NCBI GenBank assembly: GCA_030838385.1
Contig: JAUTWX010000021.1
Coordinates: 1-35,169, forward strand
Direction: 5' to 3'
DNA: 35,169 bases
Source: Acidobacteriaceae bacterium
Lineage (GTDB): Bacteria; Acidobacteriota; Terriglobia; Terriglobales; Acidobacteriaceae
The notes under the pieces: model-generated
The model's database searches: none
What the model was told of the DNA's origin: nothing
Seen by the model: the letters and a program-made list of their open reading frames with translations, nothing else
Program-made: the position numbers and the translations under genes
Shown here: positions 10,103-19,739 of the stretch, piece by piece
Layout of the letters: each line of letters opens with the position of its first letter
How positions within the stretch are numbered: position 1 is the stretch's first letter

Positions 10103-10786
10103 TCAGCCCCGACGCGAGTATGTCTCCACCGCTTGCACAAATGACTGTGCGCTAGCAGGCGGCTGGACCGCGCCAGTCAGAATTTGGCTAAAGGGGTGTG
10201 GAGCTCCATAATAGGTCGTCGTATCCTCACTGTTTTGACTGACTGATGTGCCGTCCAGATCAATTCCGGCGAGCAATCCCTTGTTCCGGGAATAGGTGAG
10301 AAGCTCAGCGTTCATCTTCCAGTCCGTGGAGGCCTGGGCGTTGCGGCCCACGGGACCAGCTGCTGCAGCGGCGTCGCCGCCGACCTTGAACTTACTTTTC
10401 AGGAGGTCTTGCATCCCCTTCTGGTTTACAGCCACCAACACCAAATCCGTCCCTTGCGCGCCCGCCTGGAAGCCGAAGGAGCCGCCTTCCATTCGTATGA
10501 ACACCGGACCACTCCATCCATGTCCAGTACGGCAGGTCACAACTCCTTGCCCATACTGCGCGCCAACAATAAAGGCGCCTTTCTTGAAGCTGGGCACCAC
10601 CGCAATGCAAGTAGCTTTCTGCATCACGCTCGAAGGAATGCTCTTATCAGGTGTCCGCATGATCTCGTCAATCACGTCCTTTGAAGCTTCCACCCGTTGA
10701 TCCAGCGCTGCTTTTCCGCTTCGTATTGCAGCGAGCGCCGGAACACATAGTCCTGCCATGCAGAGCAACATCAGCATCTTCTTCAT
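10103..10786 (-). CDS. SYLF-domain (Ysc84-like) lipid-binding protein
   Basis: signal peptide; CIAVVPSFKKGAFIVGAQYGQGVVTCR, GGSFGFQAGAQGTDLVLV, AELLTYSRNKGLLAGIDLDG. Confidence 0.85.
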   Translation of the reverse strand: MKKMLMLLCMAGLCVPALAAIRSGKAALDQRVEASKDVIDEIMRTPDKSIPSSVMQKATCIAVVPSFKKGAFIVGAQYGQGVVTCRTGHGWSGPVFIRMEGGSFGFQAGAQGTDLVLVAVNQKGMQDLLKSKFKVGGDAAAAAGPVGRNAQASTDWKMNAELLTYSRNKGLLAGIDLDGTSVSQNSEDTTTYYGAPHPFSQILTGAVQPPASAQSFVQAVETYSRRG

Positions 10787-10865
10787 GAGATATCTCCTTT
10801 CATTCATGGCGCATGAATAACTCGAGCCAGCAGACACTCTTTCCACGTGAGGCCGCTGGAGATTG

Positions 10866-11102
10866 TTAGGCCACTCGATCTCTCACGTCAGCCGAGGTGG
10901 CAAGCCGCGCGCAATGCGCGCAACAGAAGAATTGCCCATCGACCTCGACCCCATGTCCGATCACTTTGCACTGGCAATGCTCGCAAATAGGAGCCATCGC
11001 CTGAATCGCGCACTCGAAACTGTCGAAGGTATGCCGTGCTCCAGCCGCCTCGACTATGAATGCCTTGTCGTATTCATTGCCGCAAACTTCGCACTTCGCC
11101 AT
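10866..11102 (-). CDS. small cysteine-rich (probable zinc-ribbon) protein
   Basis: CEVC, CEHCQC and CCAHC cysteine pairs in a 78-aa ORF. Confidence 0.6.
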   Translation of the reverse strand: MAKCEVCGNEYDKAFIVEAAGARHTFDSFECAIQAMAPICEHCQCKVIGHGVEVDGQFFCCAHCARLATSADVRDRVA

Positions 11103-11411
11103 AGAACCTCCTCGCGCTTGTGCTTACCACCTTTGTGGGATGAACGAGCTGCGGTCGATCAAATAACTAACTTTGCAGTCGCTATACCGAACCTGTTTTG
11201 ACCTGGATATCTCCGCCACGGTCACATCCCTGACTTTCACATACATCCTCCATGTCGGTGTTGTCATTTCGGAGCCGAGCTCGTGCTCTTGCGACAGTGG
11301 ACTCGCCTCCTGTTGGGATGCAATTTGCCGCCGTGGGGTAAACCATCGAGATGGTCACTCGGACCCGTCGGGCAAAACGGCAACCCCGCTGCCCTCCGCA
11401 TCCATCTACAT

Positions 11412-11561
11412 ATGATTCGCAAACTCAAATCCGGCGAATATCGCCTGTACTCGCGTAAGAAGAGTGAGTCCACAGGCAAGCGACGCAACCTGGGTACGTT
11501 TGCCACGCTTGCAAAGGCGCGGCAGCACGAACGTGAGGTGCAGTACTTCAAGAAGCGTTGA
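11412..11561 (+). CDS. small conserved hypothetical protein (MIRKLKSGEYRLYSRK.. type)
   Basis: 49-aa ORF with the MIRKLKSGEYRLYSRKK..TGKRRNLGTF pattern recalled from many small bacterial ORFs. Confidence 0.55.
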   Translation: MIRKLKSGEYRLYSRKKSESTGKRRNLGTFATLAKARQHEREVQYFKKR

Positions 11562-11717
11562 TGGGCACCATTCAAGAATGAACTTGGATGGCCTAGCCGC
11601 CGGTCGGCGGCAAGGCTAGGAAAGCCTATGAAAACTGCGATCTGTCCGGTTTACCTGTGACTCTCATGCGGGAATCATTGCTATGTAGCTACGACGAATC
11701 TTTGAACCCCGTCTCAC

Positions 11718-12811
11718 TTGCAAGCGTCCATGACGCCATATTGCGCCAGCACCGACATTAGCCCTGAAGGGCAGCAGCATGGTGCAACTCCACCCTTCTT
11801 TGTACCTTCTGACCTTGCATTAGTAGCAGCAACTGCCCGCGGGCCAACGGTCCGAAGGTTCAGGAACTCGGAGATACTTGTGGTAGAAGCTGTCGTGCTT
11901 TGGAACGAGCCTAATAATCTTTCACACTGGAATTTTCAGCTCGATCGCGATTGGACTCGCTTCAGCGACATGGTTAAGGTCGCCTCTGTCGCTATCCGAA
12001 ATGTAAGTCCTGATCTGCCGATCGTGCTCGGCGGAGTTTCTTCGTGTGACTGCGATTTCCTGCGGCTGATGGCAAGTCATAACGTGATGGACTACGTGGA
12101 TGTGGTCGGCGTGCATGGATTTCCGTTGGATTGGAACCATTGGCAGCTCAGCGACTGGCCCGACCGCATCACCGAGGCAGCGAGTGTCTCCGGCAAACCG
12201 GTGTGGGTACTCGAAGTAGGAGCGTCGTCGTTTGGCGCTGAGGAAGTTCAAGCGTTTGGATTGCAGCGTACCGTCGACCTTCTCCGTTCACAGACGGAGC
12301 GGATTCACTGGTACAGCCTTCTCGATCTGCCGGCTACGTGTCCCGCGGAGACTCGTCATCGCGAGGCAGAGGGTTCTTCCTACTATCGCCACTACATCTC
12401 GGACTGCTGAAGAGTGATGGAACACCGAAACTGGCCGCCGACCTGTTCCCTACCGACGGCTCCCTAGGCATCTGTCAGTGGTTTCACTTTGAAGATCCGC
12501 GGCTGGACGATGCGGTGGCGTGGATGCGGGATCATGATGTCCGACATGTCCGGACTGGGCTGAGCTGGGCCGATTCGTATCGCCCGAATGCAACTGCGTG
12601 GTTCGATCGCATGCTTTCCGCATTGGAACCATTCGATGTCAGCCTCACGCTATGCTTCACGCCGGCCCATCTCGGGTTAGAGGAGCATCACACGAGTCCG
12701 CCGCGGGATAACGGACAGTTTGCGGAGTTCGCAGCGTGGGCGGTGAAGCGCTACGCGCCTCCGGTTGCTGAACTTAGTTACTTTCACGAAAAGGGAGCAA
12801 TGACTGCATGA
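11718..12811 (+). pseudogene. beta-xylosidase/GH39-like protein, apparently split by a 1-nt frameshift near 12394
   Basis: VVLWNEPNNLSHWNF, VGVHGFPLDWNHW, HREAEGSSYYRHY in one frame; continuation HLGLLKSDGTPKLAADLF..GICQWFHFEDPRLDDAV in the next frame; N-terminus uncertain. Confidence 0.7.
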
Positions 12812-13929
12812 GCAAGCAGATCCTGATCACCGGTGGTGCCGGTTTTGTTGGTTCTCATCTCGCAGATGGACTGCTGCGCGCTGGATATGACGTCCGCATC
12901 CTCGATGACCTGACGCCACAGGTACATCCGGCTGGAGTTCCACAGTATCTATCACGCGACGTGGAACTCATTACCGGTGACGTTCGCGATTTACGGCGCT
13001 TGAAGACCGCACTCGCGGACGTGGATGTAGTCTTTCACTTCGCGGCGAATGTTGGTGTGGGCCAATCCATGTACGAGATCAGCCGCTACATGAGCGTCAA
13101 CACGCAAGGTACTGCAGAGCTGCTGCGGGCCATCCTCGACTCTCGATTGGAGCTCGAAAAGCTGGTAGTCGCGTCGTCGATGTCCATCTACGGTGAGGGA
13201 CGTTACGCGTGCCCAGTCTGCAATCTCAGTGCCGCGCCGCCGGTGCGGTCCATCGCGCAATTGAAAGATGGTCAGTGGGATCTGCACTGCGAGCAAAGCG
13301 GGACCACTTTGCAACCCCGCCCTACTGACGAGAGCAAGCCTTCAGAGATCAACTCTGTCTACGCGCTCTCCAAGCGTGACCAAGAAGAGCTCTGCCTCAT
13401 CTACGGCCGGACTTATGGTTTGCCGGTCACCGCGCTTCGCTTCTTCAATATTTACGGAACTCGCCAGGCGCTTTCCAACCCTTACACCGGGGTCGCCGCA
13501 ATCTTTGCGTCGCGTCTCCTCAATGGACAGGCGCCCCTCGTCTTTGAAGATGGCTGTCAGATGCGAGACTTCGTGAGTGTGCATGACATCGTCCGCGCGA
13601 ACATGCTCGCGATGGAGTGCTCCGAGTCCGACGACGAGGTGATCAATATCGGATGCGGCGCTCCTATTTCCATCCGGCGGGTTGCGGAGATTCTTGCGCG
13701 TTCGCTGGGGAAGGACATGCCGCCTGTGATCACGCGAAAATATCGCGCTGGCGACATTCGTCACTGCTACGCCGACCTCACCAAAGCGCGCACATTACTG
13801 GGATATGAGCCACAGGTCAGTCACGAAGAAGGATTCCGAGAGCTGGCCGAATGGCTCAGCGAACAGAAAGCAGAGGACAAGGCCGAGATCATGTTGAAGG
13901 AGCTGAGCGCGTATGGCCTGACAGCTTAG
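12808..13929 (+). CDS. NAD-dependent epimerase/dehydratase (extended SDR; dTDP-L-rhamnose 4-epimerase-like)
   Basis: GGAGFVGSHLADGL Rossmann motif, YALSKRDQE (YxxxK), SSMSIYGEG; ATGA overlap with preceding gene. Confidence 0.82.
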   Translation: MSKQILITGGAGFVGSHLADGLLRAGYDVRILDDLTPQVHPAGVPQYLSRDVELITGDVRDLRRLKTALADVDVVFHFAANVGVGQSMYEISRYMSVNTQGTAELLRAILDSRLELEKLVVASSMSIYGEGRYACPVCNLSAAPPVRSIAQLKDGQWDLHCEQSGTTLQPRPTDESKPSEINSVYALSKRDQEELCLIYGRTYGLPVTALRFFNIYGTRQALSNPYTGVAAIFASRLLNGQAPLVFEDGCQMRDFVSVHDIVRANMLAMECSESDDEVINIGCGAPISIRRVAEILARSLGKDMPPVITRKYRAGDIRHCYADLTKARTLLGYEPQVSHEEGFRELAEWLSEQKAEDKAEIMLKELSAYGLTA

Positions 13930-14013
13930 ATATCGCGCGTTCTCGCGTTGCAGTGAAAGCCTTACCTCGTCGCAAGCTAAGCACATTGGCACCGAATGAA
14001 AGGAACAGAACCG

Positions 14014-15112
14014 ATGGCAAAATCAACAGTTCCCACCGTTCTTATCACCGGTGGTGCCGGATTTATCGGCTCGAATTTGGCCGAGCGCCTACTCGCGATT
14101 CCAGGCACGCGAGTTCGGATCTTCGATAATCTTTCGCGCGTCGGCGTGATACACAATCTGAACTGGCTGCGCTTGCTGCCGGCCGGCGATCAGTTGGAAG
14201 TGGTGACCGGCGACGTCAGAGATTCGCGAGCCGTGCAACGTGCCGCATGCGATGCGTCTGCGATTTATCATCTCGCGGCGCAGGTCGCGGTCACCAGCTC
14301 CGTCTCCGACCCAGTACATGACTTCGAGGTAAATGCGAGAGGCACATTCAACGTACTCGAAGCTGCGCGTCGTTCCGGCCGCGAACCATTCCTTCTTTTG
14401 ACATCCACGAATAAGGTCTACGGATCGCTCTCGCGACTTCCCGTGGAGGTGCGTGGCTCACACTATGCTGCCGCTGTTTCGGATTTCTGCGGGGTAAATG
14501 AAAGCGAGCCGCTGGACTTTCACTCCCCCTACGGCTGCTCCAAAGGCGCCGCCGACCAATATGTACGACTATGCGCGCATCTACAATCTGCCAACCGTTG
14601 TCTTCCGCATGTCATGCATTGCCGGGCCGCGGCAGTTTGGCAATGAGGATCAAGGATGGGTGGCGCACTTCCTGTACTGTGCCCTTGCAGGCCGGCCGAT
14701 CACGATTTACGGCGATGGATACCAGGTGCGTGACATTCTGCACGTGCATGATTTGATCGATGCCATGCTGGAAGTCCGATCTGAGATCGATCGAACACGT
14801 GGTCAAGTATTCAACGTTGGCGGCGGCATGAAGCGCTCCGTGTCGGTGATAGAGATGCTGGACCAGATAGAGCGGCAAACCGGCAAACCGCAACGTCGCC
14901 ACTTCTGCGAAGTCCGGCCCGGCGATCAGCCTCTCTATATCTCGGATACCTCCAAACTGGAAAAACTCACCCACTGGCGCGCCCGCCGGTCGCTCGCCGA
15001 CACCTTGGGCGCCATCCAACAATTCTGGCTGCACAATCAGGACAAGATAGAGCGGCCCTTGGCCATCGCGTCGCCCTATGCCGCGGAAGCAGCGGAAATG
15101 GAGGTGGCATGA
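14014..15112 (+). pseudogene. NAD-dependent epimerase/dehydratase (CDP-paratose 2-epimerase-like), split by a frameshift near 14562-14569
   Basis: GGAGFIGSNLAERL, YGCSKGAADQYV in frame 1; DYARIYNLPTVVFRMSCIAGPRQFG..VRDILHVHDL in frame 2. Confidence 0.75.
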
Positions 15113-16416
15113 GATATGCCCTTGTCAACCCGCAGTGGACGTTTGGCGGCTCAACCTATTTCGGCTGCCCCGACCCACATTTTCCCTTGGAGCTCCTATC
15201 CGCGCGAGAGATGCTTCGATCCTCCGGTCACGAAGTTCTGCTCATTGATGCGTTCATGGAAGACTTGGATCCGGATGAGGTTCGTCATCGCCTGGGGGGA
15301 TTCGATGAGGACTTTCTCGTCCTGCCAACCGCACCCTCCTATTTATTCTGGCGTTGCCCGCAACCGGAGCTGCGTGTTCCGCGGCAATGGATCGCCGCGC
15401 TTGGCCGTTCCTCGACCAAGGTACTTATCGGACCCCACGGTTCGGTGACGCCGCACGCCACCTTGGCGAAGACTGGCGCCGACATTGTCATGCGCGGCGA
15501 ACCGGACCAGACGCTGGCACAACTGGCTGACACGCCCTTTGAGATGATCGACGGCTGCTGCTGGCGCGATGATCGCGGAGCCTTTCGCTTAGGTCATGGG
15601 CTCGGAGTTGTTGATATGAAAGCGATCCCGCGGATCGACTATTCCGATTACCCCGTGGAGCGGCATCGCCATCGTCATCACGTTTTCCTCGGAAACGGCG
15701 CGGATCACCTCAAGCTGGGAGCTGAAGTCGAATTTGCGCGGGGATGTCCTTACTCGTGCAGCTTCTGCAACAAGACCCTGTTTCGCAATAAGTTTCGCGA
15801 GCGCACATTCTCCGCGGTGCTGGCAGAGATAGACCAGTTGATATCGCGCGGCGTGGACTACATCTACTTTATCGACGAAATTTTCGGAGTTGGGAAGAAC
15901 GTCCGAGCCCTGCTTGAACAACTCGCGAAACGCCCTGTCTCCATTGGCTTCCAGACCCGCATCGATCTATGGAACGAGGACACCCTCGAGATGCTGCAAC
16001 GGGCGCACTGCGTCTCCTTCGAGTGCGGCATCGAATCCATTACTGAAGAAGGCCGCGAGGAGATGAATAAAAACTGCCGCCTCTCGACCGATCGCATCGC
16101 GGAGCTGCTGATGTATGCGCGACAGTGCATCCCATGGGTGCAGGCGAATCTCATCAAGACAGCGAAAGACGACCCTGCACTGGTAGCCGCATGGCAAAAA
16201 CGACTGAAGGCGCATGGCGTGTGGGTGAGCGAGCCAGTACCCATGTTTCCTTTTCCCGGTAGCCCGGAGTATGTACAGACCTTTGGCATGGCGCCGGATG
16301 ATCAGGCATGGGAGCGCGCTCATTCCTTCTATCTCAATCTGTTCGCGGCCAAAGGCTACAGCGATATTCAGGATCAGAATCCCCTCTCGCTGGCGGAGCT
16401 CGAATGCGCATCCTGA
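15109..16416 (+). CDS. B12-binding-domain-type radical SAM protein
   Basis: ARGCPYSCSFCNK CxxxCxxC cluster motif; B12-binding-like N-terminus; YFIDEIFG; resembles the TIGR04295 family as recalled. Confidence 0.85.
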   Translation: MRYALVNPQWTFGGSTYFGCPDPHFPLELLSAREMLRSSGHEVLLIDAFMEDLDPDEVRHRLGGFDEDFLVLPTAPSYLFWRCPQPELRVPRQWIAALGRSSTKVLIGPHGSVTPHATLAKTGADIVMRGEPDQTLAQLADTPFEMIDGCCWRDDRGAFRLGHGLGVVDMKAIPRIDYSDYPVERHRHRHHVFLGNGADHLKLGAEVEFARGCPYSCSFCNKTLFRNKFRERTFSAVLAEIDQLISRGVDYIYFIDEIFGVGKNVRALLEQLAKRPVSIGFQTRIDLWNEDTLEMLQRAHCVSFECGIESITEEGREEMNKNCRLSTDRIAELLMYARQCIPWVQANLIKTAKDDPALVAAWQKRLKAHGVWVSEPVPMFPFPGSPEYVQTFGMAPDDQAWERAHSFYLNLFAAKGYSDIQDQNPLSLAELECAS

Positions 16417-17519
16417 TGACCACCGATACGGTCGGCGGTGTCTGGACATTTACTCAAGAGCTTGCAAACGGACTGTTCCGGTCCGATTGCGCCGTCTGCC
16501 TGGTGAGCATCGGAGAGCCTCCTTCCAGAGCGCGCGAAAACTGGTGCGATCAGATGAAGCGGCAGTGGGGAGATCGCTTCCGAAGTGAGACCGTGAATGT
16601 TCCGCTCGAGTGGGCGGAAGACAACGATCGAGCCTATAGAGATGCTGAGCCTCGATTGCTCCAGTTAGCCAACGAGTTTGGCGCCGAGCTCCTGCATAGC
16701 AATCAGTTTTGTTTCGGCGCTCTTCCCCTCAACATCCCGAACATTGTGACGGCGCACAGTGATGTTTTTAGCTGGGCCGAGTCCTGCCGCCATGGAGAGC
16801 TTGAGGCATATAACTGGCTATCTCGCTATTCCGCTCTGGTATCGAAAGGGTTGCGGGAGGCCGACGCGATCGTCGCTCCCACGCGGTGGATGGCAGCTTC
16901 CCTCTCCAATAACTTCGCCCTTGTCCACGAGCCCGTCGTGATCCCGAACGGCAGGTCTCTGCCGCCTGCAATGGGCGGGGGCCGTAAGCTGCAGGCAGTC
17001 ACCGCAGGGCGACTCTGGGATGAAGCAAAGAACATCGCGATGCCGGCCGGTGTGCAGTTCCCGTTTCCGCTCTTAGTGGCTGGGGACACGCAGCATGGAT
17101 CAACCATGATGACAACTTCGCTGGGGAATGCGACTATCCTCGGCAGCCTTTCATCAGACGACCTGCTCACACTCTTTCGTGAAAGCGCGTTGTGTATCTG
17201 CACCTCGAGGTACGAGCCGTTCGGCCTGGCGCCGCTCGAAGCTGCACTGTGCGGCTGCGCCGTACTGGCTTACGATATCCCCTCCTTGCGCGAAGTATGG
17301 CAGACCGGAGCCTCCTACTTTTATGACGCCCCCTCTCTAAATGAGCTACTGCGCCAACTGTGCGACAACCCGACGCGACTCACAGACGCGCAACAACGTT
17401 CCAGCGCACAAGCCCGTAGGTTCACGGCAGAGCGCATGTCGGGCGAATACTATGGTCTATTCCAGCGAGCGCTCGTCGCTGCCTCCATCGCCTCGGAGGA
17501 CACACTCTATGCCTCGTAA
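16404..17519 (+). CDS. family 4-type glycosyltransferase
   Basis: DTVGGVWTFTQELANGL N-terminus; SRYEPFGLAPLEAALCGCAVLAYDIPSLREVW; overlaps upstream stop. Confidence 0.85.
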   Translation: MRILMTTDTVGGVWTFTQELANGLFRSDCAVCLVSIGEPPSRARENWCDQMKRQWGDRFRSETVNVPLEWAEDNDRAYRDAEPRLLQLANEFGAELLHSNQFCFGALPLNIPNIVTAHSDVFSWAESCRHGELEAYNWLSRYSALVSKGLREADAIVAPTRWMAASLSNNFALVHEPVVIPNGRSLPPAMGGGRKLQAVTAGRLWDEAKNIAMPAGVQFPFPLLVAGDTQHGSTMMTTSLGNATILGSLSSDDLLTLFRESALCICTSRYEPFGLAPLEAALCGCAVLAYDIPSLREVWQTGASYFYDAPSLNELLRQLCDNPTRLTDAQQRSSAQARRFTAERMSGEYYGLFQRALVAASIASEDTLYAS

Positions 17520-18624
17520 ACTGCGCCTCGCATATCTCGCGCACTCGCTCCGGTCTGACTGGAACAATGGAAACGCTCATTTTCTGCGCGGCCTTCTGCG
17601 CAGCATGGTCGCGCTGGGGCACGACCTTACTGTCTTTGAGCCATGCACAGCGTGGTCCATCGAACATCTGCGCGAGGAAGAGCAGGGAGAGCGTGCCCTG
17701 CGCCGCTTTTCAGAATTCTATCCAGAATTACGTATCTCCACTTACACAGCTTCGCAAAGCGTAGATCTATCGTTCTGGCGCGCTGCATTGAGCGACTGCG
17801 AGATCGTCATTTTTCACGAGTGGAATCCTTCGGCCCTTACGAATACGCTGTTGCAGTTGCGCGAAGAGCTTAGTTTTCGCTTGCTCTTTCATGACACTCA
17901 TCATCGCGCTTCGTCTTCGCCAGAGCAAATTCGACTCCTCGGCATAGAGCAGTTCGATGGTGTAATAGCTTTTGGCGAAGCGTTGCGAGATATCTATCAA
18001 AACCGCTTCAACATTCACAAGACGTGGACGCTGCACGAAGGTGCCGACACAACCATCTCTCGACCGCATCCACACGAGAAGAAGACCGAGGACGTTATCT
18101 GGATCGGAAGCTGGGGCGATGACGAACGCGCCCGCGAGATCCAAGAATTTCTGTTAAAGCCCGCGACTTCCCTTCGCGATCGCGCCTTTGTCATCTACGG
18201 TGTGCGTTATCCGGAAGAGGGACTCGCCGCGCTGCAGAATGCAGGAGTCAGATATGGTGGTTATCTTCCTAACCTTGATGCGGCATCTGAATATGGTGCT
18301 GCGCGGCTGACCGTCCACATCCCGCGCCAGCAGTATTCGACTGCAATGACAGGCATCCCGACCATTCGAGTATTTGAGGCTCTGGCGTGCGGCATCCCAC
18401 TTATCTGCTCTCCATGGCAAGATACCGAACATCTCTTCCACGAGGGCGACTTCCTCACCGTCAGGAACGGAGAGGAAATGAAGCGGGCGATGGAGACCCT
18501 CCTTCACGACAAGGCTGCCTCCGATGCTCAGGCGTTGCGGGGTTTGGAAACGATTCTTTCGCGTCATACCTGCGCCCATCGGGCGGAGGAGCTAACGGCT
18601 ATCTGCGAGGAGCTACTCCATTGA
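17509..18624 (+). CDS. CgeB-like glycosyltransferase
   Basis: TMTGIPTIRVFEALACGIPLICSPW-type C-terminus; WNNGNAHFLRGLLRSM N-terminus; overlaps upstream stop. Confidence 0.75.
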   Translation: MPRKLRLAYLAHSLRSDWNNGNAHFLRGLLRSMVALGHDLTVFEPCTAWSIEHLREEEQGERALRRFSEFYPELRISTYTASQSVDLSFWRAALSDCEIVIFHEWNPSALTNTLLQLREELSFRLLFHDTHHRASSSPEQIRLLGIEQFDGVIAFGEALRDIYQNRFNIHKTWTLHEGADTTISRPHPHEKKTEDVIWIGSWGDDERAREIQEFLLKPATSLRDRAFVIYGVRYPEEGLAALQNAGVRYGGYLPNLDAASEYGAARLTVHIPRQQYSTAMTGIPTIRVFEALACGIPLICSPWQDTEHLFHEGDFLTVRNGEEMKRAMETLLHDKAASDAQALRGLETILSRHTCAHRAEELTAICEELLH

Positions 18625-19724
18625 ACATCTTCGTCTTCGGATCAAGCATCCTCTCCTCTTACTGGAATGGAGCCGCGACCTATTATCGCGGCATTTATAA
18701 ATACCTTGCCCAGCGCGGCCACTGCATCACCTTTGCCGAGCCGGATGCCTATGGCCGCCAAGAGCATCGCGACGAAGGCGACTACTCCTATGTTCGCTCA
18801 GTCATCTACAAGCCGCATGTAGATCTAGACCGGGTGCTCCACGATGCAGCGGATGCCGATGTGGTCATCAAGCACAGCGGCTTGGGTGTGGACGATACTT
18901 TACTGGAAGCACGTGTGCCGGAGTTAGGAGAGGAATGCGCCGTCTTCTTCTGGGACGTGGACGCACCCGCTACCATTGGGCGGTTGCACTCGGATAGTAA
19001 TGATCCTTTTCGAGAGCAAATTCCGCGGTATGACGGGATCCTGACTTATGGCGGAGGCCCGGCCATTCGAGACGAATACCTTCAACTCGGAGCGCGCCAT
19101 TATTACAGCATCTACAACGGTCTTGACCCCGATACGCATCACTCTGTGTCATTCGACCCCGACCTGCAGTGCGACGCAATGTTTCTAGGAAATCGCCTTC
19201 CGGACCGGGAACAGCGGGTTGACGAGCTGTTCCTGGCTGCCGCGCAACTCGCTCCCGAGAAGCAGTTCGTTCTCGGAGGGGAGGGCTGGGGCGATAAGTC
19301 CGTGCCGCCGAACGTCAGCTGGATCGGCCATGTCTCCACTCACGATCACAATCGCTTGAACTGCTCGGCAAGCATGGTGATGAATATCAACCGCGCTTCG
19401 ATGGCAAGCTGCGGCTTCTCGCCGCCGACACGGGTCTTTGAAGTTGCGGGAGCAGGGGCATGCATGCTGTGTGATGAATGGCCGGGCTTGGAGGATTGCT
19501 TCCATGCTGGACGCGAGATTCTGGTCGTTCGCAGTGCGCAGGATGTGGTCGATGCGCTCGATAACTACGATGCTACAGCCCGGAGGCAGATAGAGGCTGC
19601 ATTTCGGGCCCGTGCGCTTCGTGATCACACCTATGCGCAACGCGCCCAGATAGTGGAGCGCGTATTTACCGAATGCCTGGATCTTGGAACCACCGCGCCG
19701 CTCGCCGCCGATAGCGTGGCATAG
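18621..19724 (+). CDS. CgeB-like glycosyltransferase (TTG start)
   Basis: FGSSILSSYWNGAATYYRGI; FFWDVDAPATI; PTRVFEVAGAGACMLCDEWPGLEDCF; TTGA overlap with preceding gene. Confidence 0.75.
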   Translation: MNIFVFGSSILSSYWNGAATYYRGIYKYLAQRGHCITFAEPDAYGRQEHRDEGDYSYVRSVIYKPHVDLDRVLHDAADADVVIKHSGLGVDDTLLEARVPELGEECAVFFWDVDAPATIGRLHSDSNDPFREQIPRYDGILTYGGGPAIRDEYLQLGARHYYSIYNGLDPDTHHSVSFDPDLQCDAMFLGNRLPDREQRVDELFLAAAQLAPEKQFVLGGEGWGDKSVPPNVSWIGHVSTHDHNRLNCSASMVMNINRASMASCGFSPPTRVFEVAGAGACMLCDEWPGLEDCFHAGREILVVRSAQDVVDALDNYDATARRQIEAAFRARALRDHTYAQRAQIVERVFTECLDLGTTAPLAADSVA

Positions 19725-19739
19725 GCCTCAGGAGTTGAT

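Noticed and set aside
9953-10144. Small ORF downstream of the PoxB-like gene
   Set aside because: Low-complexity Ser/Arg-rich translation, no support beyond being open.
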